Shown: positions 44,469 through 53,345 of the stretch, in pieces
Layout of the letters: the number at the start of each line of letters is the position of its first letter
How positions within the stretch are numbered: the first letter of the stretch is position 1
Program-made: the position numbers and the translations under genes
From: Lachnospiraceae bacterium XBB2008
Lineage (GTDB): Bacteria > Bacillota > Clostridia > Lachnospirales > Lachnospiraceae
Assembly: GCA_900102235.1 (NCBI GenBank)
Contig: FMVL01000008.1
Coordinates: 165,265 to 229,264 of the forward strand
DNA: 64,000 nucleotides
Reading direction: 5' to 3'
Notes under the pieces: generated by a model
What the model was told of the DNA's origin: nothing
Seen by the model: the letters and a program-made list of their open reading frames with translations, nothing else
Databases searched by the model: none

Positions 44469-45074
44469 ATGGAAATAGTTTGTCTGGATCTGGAGGGAGT
44501 ACTTGTTCCCGAGATATGGATCGCTTTTGCGGAGGCGACCGGCATACCTGAGCTTAAGAAGACCACAAGAGATGAACCCGATTACGATAAGCTCATGAAG
44601 TTCAGGCTGGATATCCTTAAGGAGCACGGCCTGGGACTTAAGGAGATACAGGATACGATCGCAGGTATCGATCCTCTGCCGGGGGCAAAGGAGTTCCTTG
44701 ATGCGCTGCGTGCCGAGACACAGGTCCTTATCCTGAGCGATACCTTTACCCAGTTTGCGATGCCTCTTATGAAAAAACTCGGATATCCCACACTTCTGTG
44801 CAATACTCTCGAGGTTGCGCCCGACGGCACCATCACGGGATTCAGGATGAGATGTGAACAGTCGAAGCTTACCACGGTCAAAGCCCTTCAGAGCATAGGT
44901 TATGACACGATAGCGGCAGGAGATTCCTTTAACGATCTGGGCATGATCTTAAACAGCGCCGCAGGATTCCTTTTTAAATCTACTGATGCCATCAAGGCCG
45001 CACATCCCGAACTTCCTGCGTTCGAGACTTATGATGAACTGCTTGGTGCGATACGCGGAGTGATAAACAAGTGA
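44469..45074 (+). CDS. thrH: ThrH-like HAD phosphatase (phosphoserine phosphatase / phosphoserine:homoserine phosphotransferase)
   Basis: A 201-residue HAD enzyme. The first motif is 'CLDLEGVLVPEIW', with nucleophile D7 and E9 in place of the usual second Asp, the ThrH hallmark; motif 2 is 'LILSDTF' and the last motif is 'GDSFNDLGMI'. ThrH removes phosphate from phosphoserine and can pass it to homoserine, linking Ser and Thr synthesis. AAAGGAGA precedes the start. It overlaps the next gene by 4 bp (GTGA), so the small downstream protein is coupled to it. Confidence 0.9.
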   Translation: MEIVCLDLEGVLVPEIWIAFAEATGIPELKKTTRDEPDYDKLMKFRLDILKEHGLGLKEIQDTIAGIDPLPGAKEFLDALRAETQVLILSDTFTQFAMPLMKKLGYPTLLCNTLEVAPDGTITGFRMRCEQSKLTTVKALQSIGYDTIAAGDSFNDLGMILNSAAGFLFKSTDAIKAAHPELPAFETYDELLGAIRGVINK

Positions 45075-45310
45075 GAACCATGGTTTTTAAGATGGAGCGC
45101 CCCGGACTCCTGAAAGAAGGTGAGCATATCACCGTGACGGAGGGCGTGCTTCCGAGTAACTATTATTATACGATCGATCCGTCTCTGGCCATGTCGGGAA
45201 ATATCCCGATCAGAGAGAGGATGCTCGCCAGAGAAGGCACGGTCACGGCGATAGAATCCAACGCCAGAGGATACTATGTGACCGCAGAGTTTGATGAGGA
45301 GGAGAAATGA
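45071..45310 (+). CDS. Small hypothetical protein between thrH and ridA
   Basis: A 79-residue protein of unknown role. It begins at a GTG overlapping the thrH stop (45071-45074); an ATG lies three codons later. The content is polar, with 'YYTIDPSLAMSGNIPIRERM' and a beta-rich end 'GTVTAIESNARGYYVTAEFD', consistent with a small SH3-like barrel. Its last bases overlap the RidA start (ATGA at 45307-45310), so both ends are coupled to neighbours, which supports a real gene. Confidence 0.65.
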   Translation: MRTMVFKMERPGLLKEGEHITVTEGVLPSNYYYTIDPSLAMSGNIPIRERMLAREGTVTAIESNARGYYVTAEFDEEEK

Positions 45311-45684
45311 TGAAGACGATATCCACTGATAAAGCACCCGCAGCAATAGGCCCTTATTCACAGGCCAAGATCGCAGGAAACATGCTCTATGCATCGGGCC
45401 AGATCCCGATCATTCCCGAGACCGGAGAGATCGCTCAGGGCGATATCACCGTTCAGGCTGATCAGGCGTGCCGAAATGTCGGCGAGATCTTAAAGGCAGC
45501 CGGATGCGGATTCGAAGATGTTGTCAAGACCACATGCTTCCTTGATGACATGAACGATTTTGCGGCTTTCAATGCGGTATATGAGAAATACTTTACCGGT
45601 AAGCCCGCCAGGAGCTGCGTGGCTGTAAAGACCCTGCCCAAGAACGTGCTCTGTGAAGTGGAAGTTATTGCTTATATTGGCTGA
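45307..45684 (+). CDS. ridA: RidA-family enamine/imine deaminase
   Basis: A 125-residue RidA (YjgF/YER057c) protein that hydrolyses reactive enamines from PLP enzymes. Motifs: 'APAAIGPYSQAKIAGNMLYA', 'GQIPI', 'GFEDVVKTTCFLDDM' and the catalytic-site 'PARSCVAVKTLPKNVLCEVE'. It overlaps the upstream small gene by 4 bp. Its link with ThrH fits a role in Ser/Thr metabolism, where 2-aminoacrylate forms. Confidence 0.95.
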   Translation: MMKTISTDKAPAAIGPYSQAKIAGNMLYASGQIPIIPETGEIAQGDITVQADQACRNVGEILKAAGCGFEDVVKTTCFLDDMNDFAAFNAVYEKYFTGKPARSCVAVKTLPKNVLCEVEVIAYIG

Positions 45685-45707
45685 ACGGCCTTTTTTGACT
45701 GTATATA

Positions 45708-46004
45708 ATGAATGTTATTTTATGGATCATCATATATCTGGTCATAGTAAATGTGATCGGATTCCTGATGATGGGAGCAGATAAATCCCGTGCCAGAAGA
45801 AGGGCATGGCGCATACCTGAGGCACACCTGTTCATAGTCGCCCTGATAGGGGGCGCACTTGGTGCGTGCCTGGGAATGTATGTCTTCAGACATAAGACCA
45901 GACACTGGTATTTTGTCTGGGGGCTCCCGATCATCCTGCTGATCCAGATAGCTGTTATCATATTTTTGCTCTTTTTTTCACCGCTTGAGTTCACACTGTT
46001 CTGA
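45708..46004 (+). CDS. DUF1294 small membrane protein
   Basis: A 98-residue protein with three membrane segments and the motif 'DKSRARRRAWRIPEAHLFIV', then 'GGALGACLGMYVFRHKTRH', characteristic of DUF1294. Function unknown. It lies 23 bp after ridA and 11 bp before the LytTR regulator in the same orientation. Confidence 0.85.
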   Translation: MNVILWIIIYLVIVNVIGFLMMGADKSRARRRAWRIPEAHLFIVALIGGALGACLGMYVFRHKTRHWYFVWGLPIILLIQIAVIIFLLFFSPLEFTLF

Positions 46005-46015
46005 GGAGAGTAGAA

Positions 46016-46711
46016 ATGCATATCGCCGTATGTATGGATGTAGCGCCGGACCGAAAACAACTGGAGAGATTACTTGGCAGAAGTACAGACGCCAGGATCG
46101 CTCTGGATCCGAGTGTGCCATACTATATTCAGTCTTACGGCAATAAGGAAGCCCTGCTTGCAAGGCCTTTCATGTATGATATGTTTTTCATAGATCTTGT
46201 AAATGACGATGTGACAAGCGTCGAACTCATCAGGAAATTAAGAAACCTGGGCGTGACCGCTACGATAGTGATGTGTCCGAGCCGGGTTGACTTATCCGGT
46301 GAACTTACCCCCGAAGATAATGTTCTGATACTTAAGCAGCCCATTCAGAAGGACAGGCTGGAGTATGTCCTTGACCGTGCTCTGGCTGCGAATACCGAGA
46401 GGAAACCCAAACTTGATATTCGCGGAAAGCATAAGACCGATCTTGTATACGAAGAGGATTTTCTGTATGCGGAAAAGACCGGAGAGATGATGATAGAAGC
46501 TCATCTGTCTGACGGCAGGGTGATACAGTGTTTTGAGACCTTGGACAGTCTTGCCCGCAGATGCGATAAGTTCGGAAAGATCGTATGTATGTCGGGAAAT
46601 CTGATAGCAAATAAAGACTATGTGGCTTCGACAGGCTTCGGAAGCCTGGAACTAAAAGACGGGAAGAAGTTCAGAGTGACGCATAAAGTTGTGCGAGAAA
46701 TTAAATCGTAA
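46016..46711 (+). CDS. LytTR-type response regulator
   Basis: A 231-residue regulator. Residues about 1-120 form a divergent receiver domain with D60 in 'MFFIDLVNDD' as probable phospho-acceptor. Residues about 135-230 match a LytTR DNA-binding domain ('EEDFLYAEKTGEMMIEAHLS', 'FETLDSLARR', 'SGNLIANKDYV'). No histidine kinase is adjacent. LytTR regulators often control surface or secreted factors through direct-repeat sites, so the tandem sites upstream of the surface genes are worth testing. Its last 11 bp overlap the end of the convergent degV gene. GAGGAGAG precedes the start. Confidence 0.82.
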   Translation: MHIAVCMDVAPDRKQLERLLGRSTDARIALDPSVPYYIQSYGNKEALLARPFMYDMFFIDLVNDDVTSVELIRKLRNLGVTATIVMCPSRVDLSGELTPEDNVLILKQPIQKDRLEYVLDRALAANTERKPKLDIRGKHKTDLVYEEDFLYAEKTGEMMIEAHLSDGRVIQCFETLDSLARRCDKFGKIVCMSGNLIANKDYVASTGFGSLELKDGKKFRVTHKVVREIKS

Positions 46712-47546
46712 TTATAATTCCGCCGTCGTTTGCATAGGTTGTGGTAACGCCTCTTCCGGCAAGGACTATCACCGGAGCTTCGGTAATATCGGAGAGTGCT
46801 TCGGCCATCTGTGCGGCGCGCTCGGGACAGTTAACATGGGTTACGATTATCTGTCTCTTTTCGTTATTAAGATGCCTTGTGTGGATGATCTCGATCATCT
46901 GGCGCAGGGCTTTTTTGATGCCGACTGCCTGGCCCATCTGCTCGATGACACCGTCAACACCGGTAAGTATGGGTTTGATGCTCAGTGTAGTCGCAACGGC
47001 GGCTTTTAGTCCCCTGATACGTCCGTTCTTGATGAAAGTATCGAGGTTATCCACCACAAAATATGTCTTTACGGAATCCCTGAACGCATCTATGGCAGGG
47101 CAAATCTCATCAAATGTCATACCGCTTTCGGCCATCTCAAGGAGTTTAAGGGCTATCTGCGTCTCGCCCGCAGCAGCCGACTTGGAATCTATGATATGAA
47201 AGTTCTTGGGTCCGAACTCATCCTCCAGCTCCTCTTCATAGAGCTGGGAGGCTAAAGTCGCGGAATTGAAGCAGCCGCTGAGTTTGCTGCCCAGTGAGAC
47301 AACATATATATCCTCCGCGTCACAGCTGTAAGCTTCCATATATGCCTCCGGAGCGGGGCAGGAAGACTTGGGACAGTCATCTGATGATGCTATCCTGCTG
47401 ATAAAATCGGCCTGATCGAAATCATCGTCATCCTTGATGCGGTAATTCCCTATCTCAAGCTCGAGAGGGACCCGTATGATGCGGGGATCGTTATACAGTT
47501 CTTCGGGCAGCTCGCAACAGCTGTCGGCTACTATTCGATATGACAT
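46701..47546 (-). CDS. DegV-family fatty-acid-binding protein
   Basis: A 281-residue DegV protein. 'IVADSCCELPEE', 'VVSLGSKLSGCFNSA', 'HIIDSKSAAAGE' and 'DNLDTFIKNGRI' match the fold; such proteins bind a fatty acid and often act with a fatty-acid kinase. It lies 26 bp after argG on the minus strand and shares 11 bp with the convergent LytTR gene. Confidence 0.93.
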   Translation of the reverse strand: MSYRIVADSCCELPEELYNDPRIIRVPLELEIGNYRIKDDDDFDQADFISRIASSDDCPKSSCPAPEAYMEAYSCDAEDIYVVSLGSKLSGCFNSATLASQLYEEELEDEFGPKNFHIIDSKSAAAGETQIALKLLEMAESGMTFDEICPAIDAFRDSVKTYFVVDNLDTFIKNGRIRGLKAAVATTLSIKPILTGVDGVIEQMGQAVGIKKALRQMIEIIHTRHLNNEKRQIIVTHVNCPERAAQMAEALSDITEAPVIVLAGRGVTTTYANDGGIIITI

Positions 47547-47572
47547 CTGATAAGTTTCCGTTTAGTCAGTGA

Positions 47573-48799
47573 TCAGATGAGATCCTTACCATGGACCTCC
47601 TGCATCTTCATGGCTCTAACCTTGGAGGATAAGCCGAAGAGGTTGATGAATCCTTCCGCATCATGATGATCATAGAGATCACCGGTCGTGAAGGATGCTA
47701 TGCTCTCGTTATACAGTGAATAAGGAGAGGTCGTACCGGCCTTGATGATGTTGCCTTTATATAATTTAAATTTAACTTCTCCGGTCACGTAACGCTGTGT
47801 GGATTCGATAAATGCCTGTACTGCCTCGCGTAAGGGGGTGAACCATTTTCCTTCATATACGATCTGAGCAAAGAGGTTGCCCATCTCTTCCTTGGTACGA
47901 TAGGTATCGCGGTCGAGGATGAGTTCCTCGAGCTGCTGATGTGCTTCGTAGAGGATGGTTCCGCCGGGAGTCTCGTATACGCCGCGGCTCTTCATTCCGA
48001 CAACACGGTTCTCAACGATGTCAACGATACCGATGCCGTGCTTTCCGCCAAGCTCGTTTAAGGTCCTGATGATATCGGAGACCTTCATCTTCTTGCCGTT
48101 AACGGAAGTGGGGATACCTTTTTCAAAGGTCATGGTCACATACTCGCCTTCTTCGGGAGCCTTCTCGGGTGTAACACCGAGTACGAGGAGATGATCAAAG
48201 TTGGGCTCATTGGAAGGATCCTCGAGTTCAAGTCCCTCGTGGCTGATGTGCCAGAGGTTGCGGTCACGGCTGTATGAGCTTGATGCATCGAAAGGAAGAT
48301 GGATGCCGTGTGCCTTACAGTACTCGATCTCTTCCTCACGGGAGTTCATTGTCCACTTATCGTTACGCCATGCAGCGATGATCTTTAAGTCGGGAGCGAG
48401 AGCCTTGATACCGAGTTCGAAACGGATCTGGTCATTACCCTTGCCGGTAGCGCCGTGGCAGATGGCTGTAGCGCCTTCCTTGCGGGCTATCTCTACCAGT
48501 CTCTTGGCGATGGCGGGACGAGCCATGCTTGTTCCCAGGAGATATTTATTCTCGTATACGGCGTGAGCCTGTACGCAGGGTACGATATACTCATCGCAGA
48601 ATACGTCTGTGATGTCTTCTATATAGAGTTTCTCGGCACCTGATGCCTTGGCTCTTTCCTCGAGGCCGTCGAGTTCGGCTCCCTGTCCGCAGTCTGCACA
48701 GACGCAGATAACATCGTAGTCGAAATTTTCCTTGAGCCAGGGAATGATGGCGGTGGTATCAAGTCCGCCTGAGTACGCTAATACAACTTTTTCTCTCAT
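47573..48799 (-). CDS. argG: Argininosuccinate synthase
   Basis: A 408-residue ATP-dependent ligase joining citrulline and aspartate in arginine synthesis. The ATP loop is 'AYSGGLDTT' (8-16), and '[13 protein letters not shown]' is diagnostic. AGGAGG precedes the start on the minus strand. The gene is divergent from the GNAT-argB-argD operon across a 219-bp region that holds an ARG-box-like sequence. A 7-bp inverted repeat (CTATCAT-GTTT-ATGATAG, 48825-48842) lies in its leader. Confidence 0.98.
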   Translation of the reverse strand: MREKVVLAYSGGLDTTAIIPWLKENFDYDVICVCADCGQGAELDGLEERAKASGAEKLYIEDITDVFCDEYIVPCVQAHAVYENKYLLGTSMARPAIAKRLVEIARKEGATAICHGATGKGNDQIRFELGIKALAPDLKIIAAWRNDKWTMNSREEEIEYCKAHGIHLPFDASSSYSRDRNLWHISHEGLELEDPSNEPNFDHLLVLGVTPEKAPEEGEYVTMTFEKGIPTSVNGKKMKVSDIIRTLNELGGKHGIGIVDIVENRVVGMKSRGVYETPGGTILYEAHQQLEELILDRDTYRTKEEMGNLFAQIVYEGKWFTPLREAVQAFIESTQRYVTGEVKFKLYKGNIIKAGTTSPYSLYNESIASFTTGDLYDHHDAEGFINLFGLSSKVRAMKMQEVHGKDLI

Positions 48800-48865
48800 C
48801 TTAGTATCCTCCTGATATAACTGACTATCATGTTTATGATAGCTTATGGTTCCAAAATCACGCTA

Positions 48866-48879
48866 TGGATAAATATACA
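48866..48879. promoter_or_regulatory. ARG-box-like operator between divergent arginine genes
   Basis: TGGATAAATATACA agrees with the ArgR consensus TGAATAATTATTCA at 11 of 14 positions. Two further CATAAATAC copies lie at 48934-48942 and 48956-48964. The place between argG and the argBD operon supports ArgR/AhrC control. No argR gene is in the window. Confidence 0.5.
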
Positions 48880-48943
48880 ACAATACACCCTTCGGACGCA
48901 ATAATCTTATGTACTTTTAAGTGCCCGAAAAAGCCATAAATAC

Positions 48944-48972
48944 TTGTTGTTTGAGCATAAATACGATATATT
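48944..48972 (+). promoter_or_regulatory. Candidate promoter for GNAT-argB-argD
   Basis: TTGTTG (48944-48949), 17 bp, TATATT (48967-48972). A CATAAATAC half-site lies in the spacer, where ArgR binding would block polymerase. The GNAT start is about 47 bp downstream. Confidence 0.45.
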
Positions 48973-49018
48973 AATCTTTAGGCTTTTTAATAGGATATAA
49001 AGGATTTGGGAGAAAAAC

Positions 49019-49465
49019 GTGCAGATACGTAAGATGGAAATAAGCGATTATTCGCGGGTCAAGGAACTGTGGATGAGCATACATGGGTTCGCGATACGCA
49101 GTATCGATGACTCACATGAGGGAGTCGAGCGGTTCCTGGAGCGAAACCCGGATACTTCGGTAGTGGCGATAGAGGACGGCCGTATAGTGGGCGCGATCCT
49201 GTGCGGACACGACGGCAGACGGGGCTGTCTGTATCATGTATGTGTGCACGAGGCATACCGACGACGAGGGATAGGCAAAGCCATGGTCGTTTTCTGTATG
49301 GAAGCTCTGAAAAAGGAGAACATAAACAAGGTCTCGCTCATAGCTTTCACACGAAACGATATCGGAAATGCTTTCTGGAAAGAGATCGGCTGGGTTAAGC
49401 GCGAAGACTTAAACTACTACGATTTCACCCTCAACACGGATAATATAACGGCGTTTAATGCCTGA
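49019..49465 (+). CDS. GNAT N-acetyltransferase, possible N-acetylglutamate synthase
   Basis: A 148-residue GNAT enzyme starting at GTG. Motif A is 'VHEAYRRRGIGKAMVVF' with the acetyl-CoA loop RRRGIG; 'RNDIGNAFWKEIGW' is motif B. It is the first gene of an operon with argB and argD, so it may supply N-acetylglutamate in place of, or with, ArgJ. Short GNAT-type acetylglutamate synthases are known, but many GNATs of this size have other substrates, so the arginine role rests on context. Confidence 0.75.
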   Translation: MQIRKMEISDYSRVKELWMSIHGFAIRSIDDSHEGVERFLERNPDTSVVAIEDGRIVGAILCGHDGRRGCLYHVCVHEAYRRRGIGKAMVVFCMEALKKENINKVSLIAFTRNDIGNAFWKEIGWVKREDLNYYDFTLNTDNITAFNA

Positions 49466-49510
49466 TCCCGCGATCGGGACAGGTCAGAAATAATAATCGG
49501 GAGATGTATC

Positions 49511-50395
49511 ATGGAACAAAGAGAAATGGATGTGATAACCGCCAAAGCGGAGACCCTGATAGAGGCTCTGCCTTATATTCAGGAGTTTAACCGCAAGATC
49601 ATCGTGGTCAAGTACGGCGGATCGGCTATGAGCAACGAGGAACTTCAGCAGAATGTCATCAAGGACGTGACGCTTCTCAAACTTGTAGGCTTCAAGCCCA
49701 TAATCGTGCACGGCGGCGGAAAAGAGATCAGCCGCTGGGTCAATAAAGTAGGCAAGGAATCGGAGTTCGTCAACGGCCTTCGCGTGACCGATGAAGAGAC
49801 CATGGAGATAGCGGAGATGGTCCTGGGCAGGGTCAATAAGAACCTGGTCCGCATGGTCGAGGAACTCGGAGTCAGAGCCGTCGGCATAAGCGGAAAGGAC
49901 GGAAGGCTCCTTAAAGTCACCAAGAAACTTTCGGACGGACAGGATATAGGATATGTCGGTGAGGTCACCGAGGTGGATCCCAAGATCCTCTACGATCTTC
50001 TGGAAAAGGATTTCCTGCCGATAGTATCCCCGATAGGCATCGATGATAACTATGATACATACAACATCAACGCCGATGACGCTGCCTGCGCCATAGCCAA
50101 AGCAGTCGGAGCGAACAAACTCGCATTCCTTACGGATGTCGAAGGCCTGTACAAGGATATCAACGATAAATCCACATTTATCTCAAGGATATCCGCCGAT
50201 CAGGTGGATGAGCTGATAGACGGCGGTTGGATAGCAGGCGGTATGTTACCGAAACTCAAGAACTGTACCGAAGCCATCCGTGGCGGCGTGAACAGAGTGC
50301 ATATCTTAGACGGCAGACTTCCTCACTGTCTGCTTCTTGAGATCTTTACCAACGAAGGTATCGGAACCGCCATCTTCAAAGACGGCGAAGTGTAA
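49511..50395 (+). CDS. argB: Acetylglutamate kinase
   Basis: A 294-residue amino-acid kinase that phosphorylates N-acetylglutamate. Motifs: '[12 protein letters not shown]', '[13 protein letters not shown]' and '[20 protein letters not shown]', with '[10 protein letters not shown]'. CGGGAG precedes the start. A hairpin (49461-49483, stem CCCG/CGGG) lies in the gap after the GNAT gene. It is followed 14 bp later by argD. Confidence 0.98.
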   Translation: MEQREMDVITAKAETLIEALPYIQEFNRKIIVVKYGGSAMSNEELQQNVIKDVTLLKLVGFKPIIVHGGGKEISRWVNKVGKESEFVNGLRVTDEETMEIAEMVLGRVNKNLVRMVEELGVRAVGISGKDGRLLKVTKKLSDGQDIGYVGEVTEVDPKILYDLLEKDFLPIVSPIGIDDNYDTYNINADDAACAIAKAVGANKLAFLTDVEGLYKDINDKSTFISRISADQVDELIDGGWIAGGMLPKLKNCTEAIRGGVNRVHILDGRLPHCLLLEIFTNEGIGTAIFKDGEV

Positions 50396-50409
50396 AGAGA
50401 GGTACTGAT

Positions 50410-51603
50410 ATGAACATGAAGGAATATATCTCGCAGGCGGAAAACGACCTGCTGCATACATATAACAGGTATCAGATAGTCTTAGACCGCGGAGAGGGAG
50501 TGCATCTTTATGACATCGAGGGTAAGGAATACCTCGATTTCGTTGCGGGGATTGCGGTTTTTTCCCTCGGATATCATTATCCCGGATATGATGAGGCGCT
50601 TAAAGGCCAGATCGACAAGCTCCTGCATACATCCAACTATTATTACAACGTGCCCGCGATCGATGCGGCCCGCAAGATCAAGGCGGCATCCGGCATGGAC
50701 CGCGTGTTTTTCACCAATTCCGGTGCCGAAGCTATCGAAGGTGCTCTGAAGGCAGCCAGAAAATACGCATATCTTAAGGACGGCACTACCGATCACGAGA
50801 TCATAGCCATGGAGCATTCGTTCCACGGCAGGACTTTCGGTGCGCTGTCCGTTACGGGCAATCCCCGTTATCGTGAAGCTTTTGAACCCATGATAGGCAA
50901 TATACGGTTTGCAAAACTCAATGATTTTGATTCGGTCATGGAGCAAGTGAGCGACAGGACCTGTGCGATCCTTTTAGAGACCGTTCAGGGTGAAGGCGGA
51001 CTTACCCCCGCTACGGAAGACTTCCTTAAAAAAGTAAGAGCTCTCTGCGATGAGAGGGATATCCTGCTGATCCTCGACGAGATCCAGTGCGGAATGGGAC
51101 GTACGGGATATATGTACGCATGGCAGCAGTTTGGCGTAAAGCCCGATATCATGACTACTGCGAAGGCTCTCGGAGGCGGAGTGCCCGTCGGAGCGTTTGC
51201 GATGACCAAGCATGTAGGTGCAAACTCTCTCGTGGCCGGTGACCACGGAACGACGTACGGCGGCAATCCTTTTGCCTGCGCAGCCATCAGCAAGGTGCTG
51301 GATATCTATGAATCCGACCACATCGTGGAGCATGTCCGCGAGGTCGCACCTTACCTTGAGAGCAGACTTAATGAGCTTATCGATAAGTATGATTTCATGA
51401 TCGAGCATCGCGGATGCGGACTCATGCAGGGCATCAAATGCGATCGCCCCGTCGGGGATATCATCAACCGTGCCCTTGAGAACGGCCTTATCCTTATAAA
51501 TGCCGGAGCTGACATCATCAGATTCGTGCCTCCGCTCATAATAGAGAAAGAGCACATAGATCAGATGATCGAGATACTCAGTCGCGCCTGTGAGGAGACC
51601 TAA
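50410..51603 (+). CDS. argD: Acetylornithine aminotransferase
   Basis: A 397-residue class-III PLP aminotransferase for arginine synthesis. K252 in 'TTAKALGGGVPVGAF' should bind PLP. 'TNSGAEAIEGALKAARKY' and 'LLILDEIQCGMGRTG' are intact. It follows argB by 14 bp, and its stop abuts the GTG of the next gene, so a periplasmic-binding-like protein is co-transcribed. Confidence 0.96.
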   Translation: MNMKEYISQAENDLLHTYNRYQIVLDRGEGVHLYDIEGKEYLDFVAGIAVFSLGYHYPGYDEALKGQIDKLLHTSNYYYNVPAIDAARKIKAASGMDRVFFTNSGAEAIEGALKAARKYAYLKDGTTDHEIIAMEHSFHGRTFGALSVTGNPRYREAFEPMIGNIRFAKLNDFDSVMEQVSDRTCAILLETVQGEGGLTPATEDFLKKVRALCDERDILLILDEIQCGMGRTGYMYAWQQFGVKPDIMTTAKALGGGVPVGAFAMTKHVGANSLVAGDHGTTYGGNPFACAAISKVLDIYESDHIVEHVREVAPYLESRLNELIDKYDFMIEHRGCGLMQGIKCDRPVGDIINRALENGLILINAGADIIRFVPPLIIEKEHIDQMIEILSRACEET

Positions 51604-53211
51604 GTGCACAGCATCAAAAGCAGGATTATCGCAATATTCATCATAGCGCTCATAGTTGCCGGCGGTGTCGCGGTGGCTCTTTCCGGGATGCAGATCCGGA
51701 CTCCCGAGCCCGAAGATGCGGAGGAAAGCACCGCATCATACGCTATAGGCAAGGATACGATCAATATCTGGTATACGGATGAAGCTCTGACCGATTACCT
51801 GAATTATGTGGCGGTCAATTACAGTTCCGTGAACGAGGATGTACGTGTCGTACCCACACTCGTATCGGGCCGTGACTATATGGAGGGGATATCCGAAGCA
51901 TCCATGACGGATGAGGGACTCCCGGACCTGTATATCACCACCAATGATATGCTTGAAAAAGCGCATCTGGCCGGACTTGCAGAGACGATCACTCCTCCCG
52001 GCTCGGTTGACATAACATCTCTTTTTCCTCAGACAGCGATAGATTCGGTGACATATAAGGGCAACCTCACGGCATATCCGATGTTCATGGAGTGCTCGGC
52101 CATGTGCATAAACTACACATATCTTGAGCAGTGGGCGAGAAATACCCTGGAAGCTGAGATCCGCGCGCAGATGGCTGAGGAAGCCAAAGAGCAGGAGACT
52201 CAGGAATCATCCGATAAATCCAATACCTCATCAACACCCAAGACCGAAGAGGAAAAGGCTCAGGCTGAAAAAGAAGCCGAGCAGAAAGCTGCGGAAGAAG
52301 CTGAGAAGATAAGTGCCATGGTCTCGGATGAAGAGGTCGAAGCGTATGCCACGGAGAGATTGCCGGTATCGATAGATTCGCTCCTTACTCTTTCCGATGA
52401 TTTTGATGCGCCCGAGAATGTCGATACGATCTTCAAGTGGGCGGTCACGGATATCTTCTATAACTACTTTTTCATAGGAGATTCCATAGATATCGGCGGT
52501 GATACCGGCGATGACATAGACAAGATAGATATATACAACCTGGATGCGATCATGGGTCTGACCACTTATCAGAAGCTGAACCAGTTCTTTTCGATAAGTA
52601 CGGATGACGTAAGCTACGGCGGAGTCATCGAGGACTTCGAGAACGGACGTATAGTCATGACGATTGTGACGACGGATGCCGTACGTACACTGGCGGATGC
52701 CGCTGCGGAAGGGACCGTGGACTTCGAATACCGCTTCCTGCCTTTGCCGGATATAAGCGAGACGGCTCAGGGCAGATCCATGTCGGTCACGGATGTGGTC
52801 GTGGTCAACGGGTATTCCTCGCAAAAGGAAGCGGCCAACGATTTTGCATATTACCTGTGCACGAGCGATCCCGCCGCATTATATGAGTGGGCGGGCAAGG
52901 TGTCGCCGCTCAAAGGGGCTAACTTAGGCTCACGAAACGCCGAACTCCAGGTGTTCATAAACGAATATGACGAATCGGTCCCTCTTCCCAAGATGCTTGA
53001 AACCAGTAATTACTGGGTCAATCTTGAGATGCTCTTTGCTTCCGTCTGGGACGGAGCGGATGCCAATAAGGGCTTGAAGAGCCTGTCCGAGCAGATGAAG
53101 CTGCAGACCACGGGCAAGAGGATCAATGAGGAGACCATCGAGATCCCCGTCGAAGAGGAAGAGGAAGACGAGATCATAGTCGAGGAGTCTTCCGAAGAGT
53201 CAGGAGAGTAG
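51604..53211 (+). CDS. Membrane-anchored extracellular solute-binding-like protein
   Basis: A 535-residue protein from a GTG directly after the argD stop, with GGAG inside argD (51594-51597). An N-terminal helix (about 8-28) anchors it; no lipobox is present. The body resembles family-1 solute-binding proteins ('INIWYTDEALTDYLNYVAVN', 'PDLYITTNDMLEKAHLAGL', 'QKLNQFFSIS', a C-terminal 'YYLCTSDPAALYEWAGK'). A highly charged coiled-coil insert (about 182-240, rich in Glu, Lys and Ala) interrupts the fold, and the C-terminus is acidic. No ABC permease is adjacent, so transport is doubtful; it may be a sensor or scaffold. The last 130 bp before comEA are non-coding. Confidence 0.7.
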   Translation: MHSIKSRIIAIFIIALIVAGGVAVALSGMQIRTPEPEDAEESTASYAIGKDTINIWYTDEALTDYLNYVAVNYSSVNEDVRVVPTLVSGRDYMEGISEASMTDEGLPDLYITTNDMLEKAHLAGLAETITPPGSVDITSLFPQTAIDSVTYKGNLTAYPMFMECSAMCINYTYLEQWARNTLEAEIRAQMAEEAKEQETQESSDKSNTSSTPKTEEEKAQAEKEAEQKAAEEAEKISAMVSDEEVEAYATERLPVSIDSLLTLSDDFDAPENVDTIFKWAVTDIFYNYFFIGDSIDIGGDTGDDIDKIDIYNLDAIMGLTTYQKLNQFFSISTDDVSYGGVIEDFENGRIVMTIVTTDAVRTLADAAAEGTVDFEYRFLPLPDISETAQGRSMSVTDVVVVNGYSSQKEAANDFAYYLCTSDPAALYEWAGKVSPLKGANLGSRNAELQVFINEYDESVPLPKMLETSNYWVNLEMLFASVWDGADANKGLKSLSEQMKLQTTGKRINEETIEIPVEEEEEDEIIVEESSEESGE

Positions 53212-53227
53212 GCGGCTGAGGCTTTCC

Positions 53228-53345
53228 GAAGGTGGCCGGATGCCGTATCCTTCAGACGTACAGATTGCGGATAAGCCGCGCGGATTGCGCGGATCAGATA
53301 TGAGCGTAGGGGGCTTCCCTCATGTAAAAGTGAGAGGACTACGCT
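53228..53345 (+). promoter_or_regulatory. Structured leader of comEA that sequesters the ribosome site
   Basis: Three successive hairpins precede comEA. One is GAAGG/CCTTC (53228-53253) with an inner GGC/GCC; a second is CCGCGC/GCGCGG (53276-53292); the third has an outer stem AGCGTAG/CTACGCT (53303-53309 with 53339-53345, touching the ATG). Inside the third, TCCCTCA (53316-53322) pairs with TGAGAGGA (53331-53338) around one bulged A. The likely SD, GAGAGGA, is thereby paired. Such a layout fits post-transcriptional control (riboswitch, protein-binding or thermosensor), with no known class matched. Confidence 0.5.
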
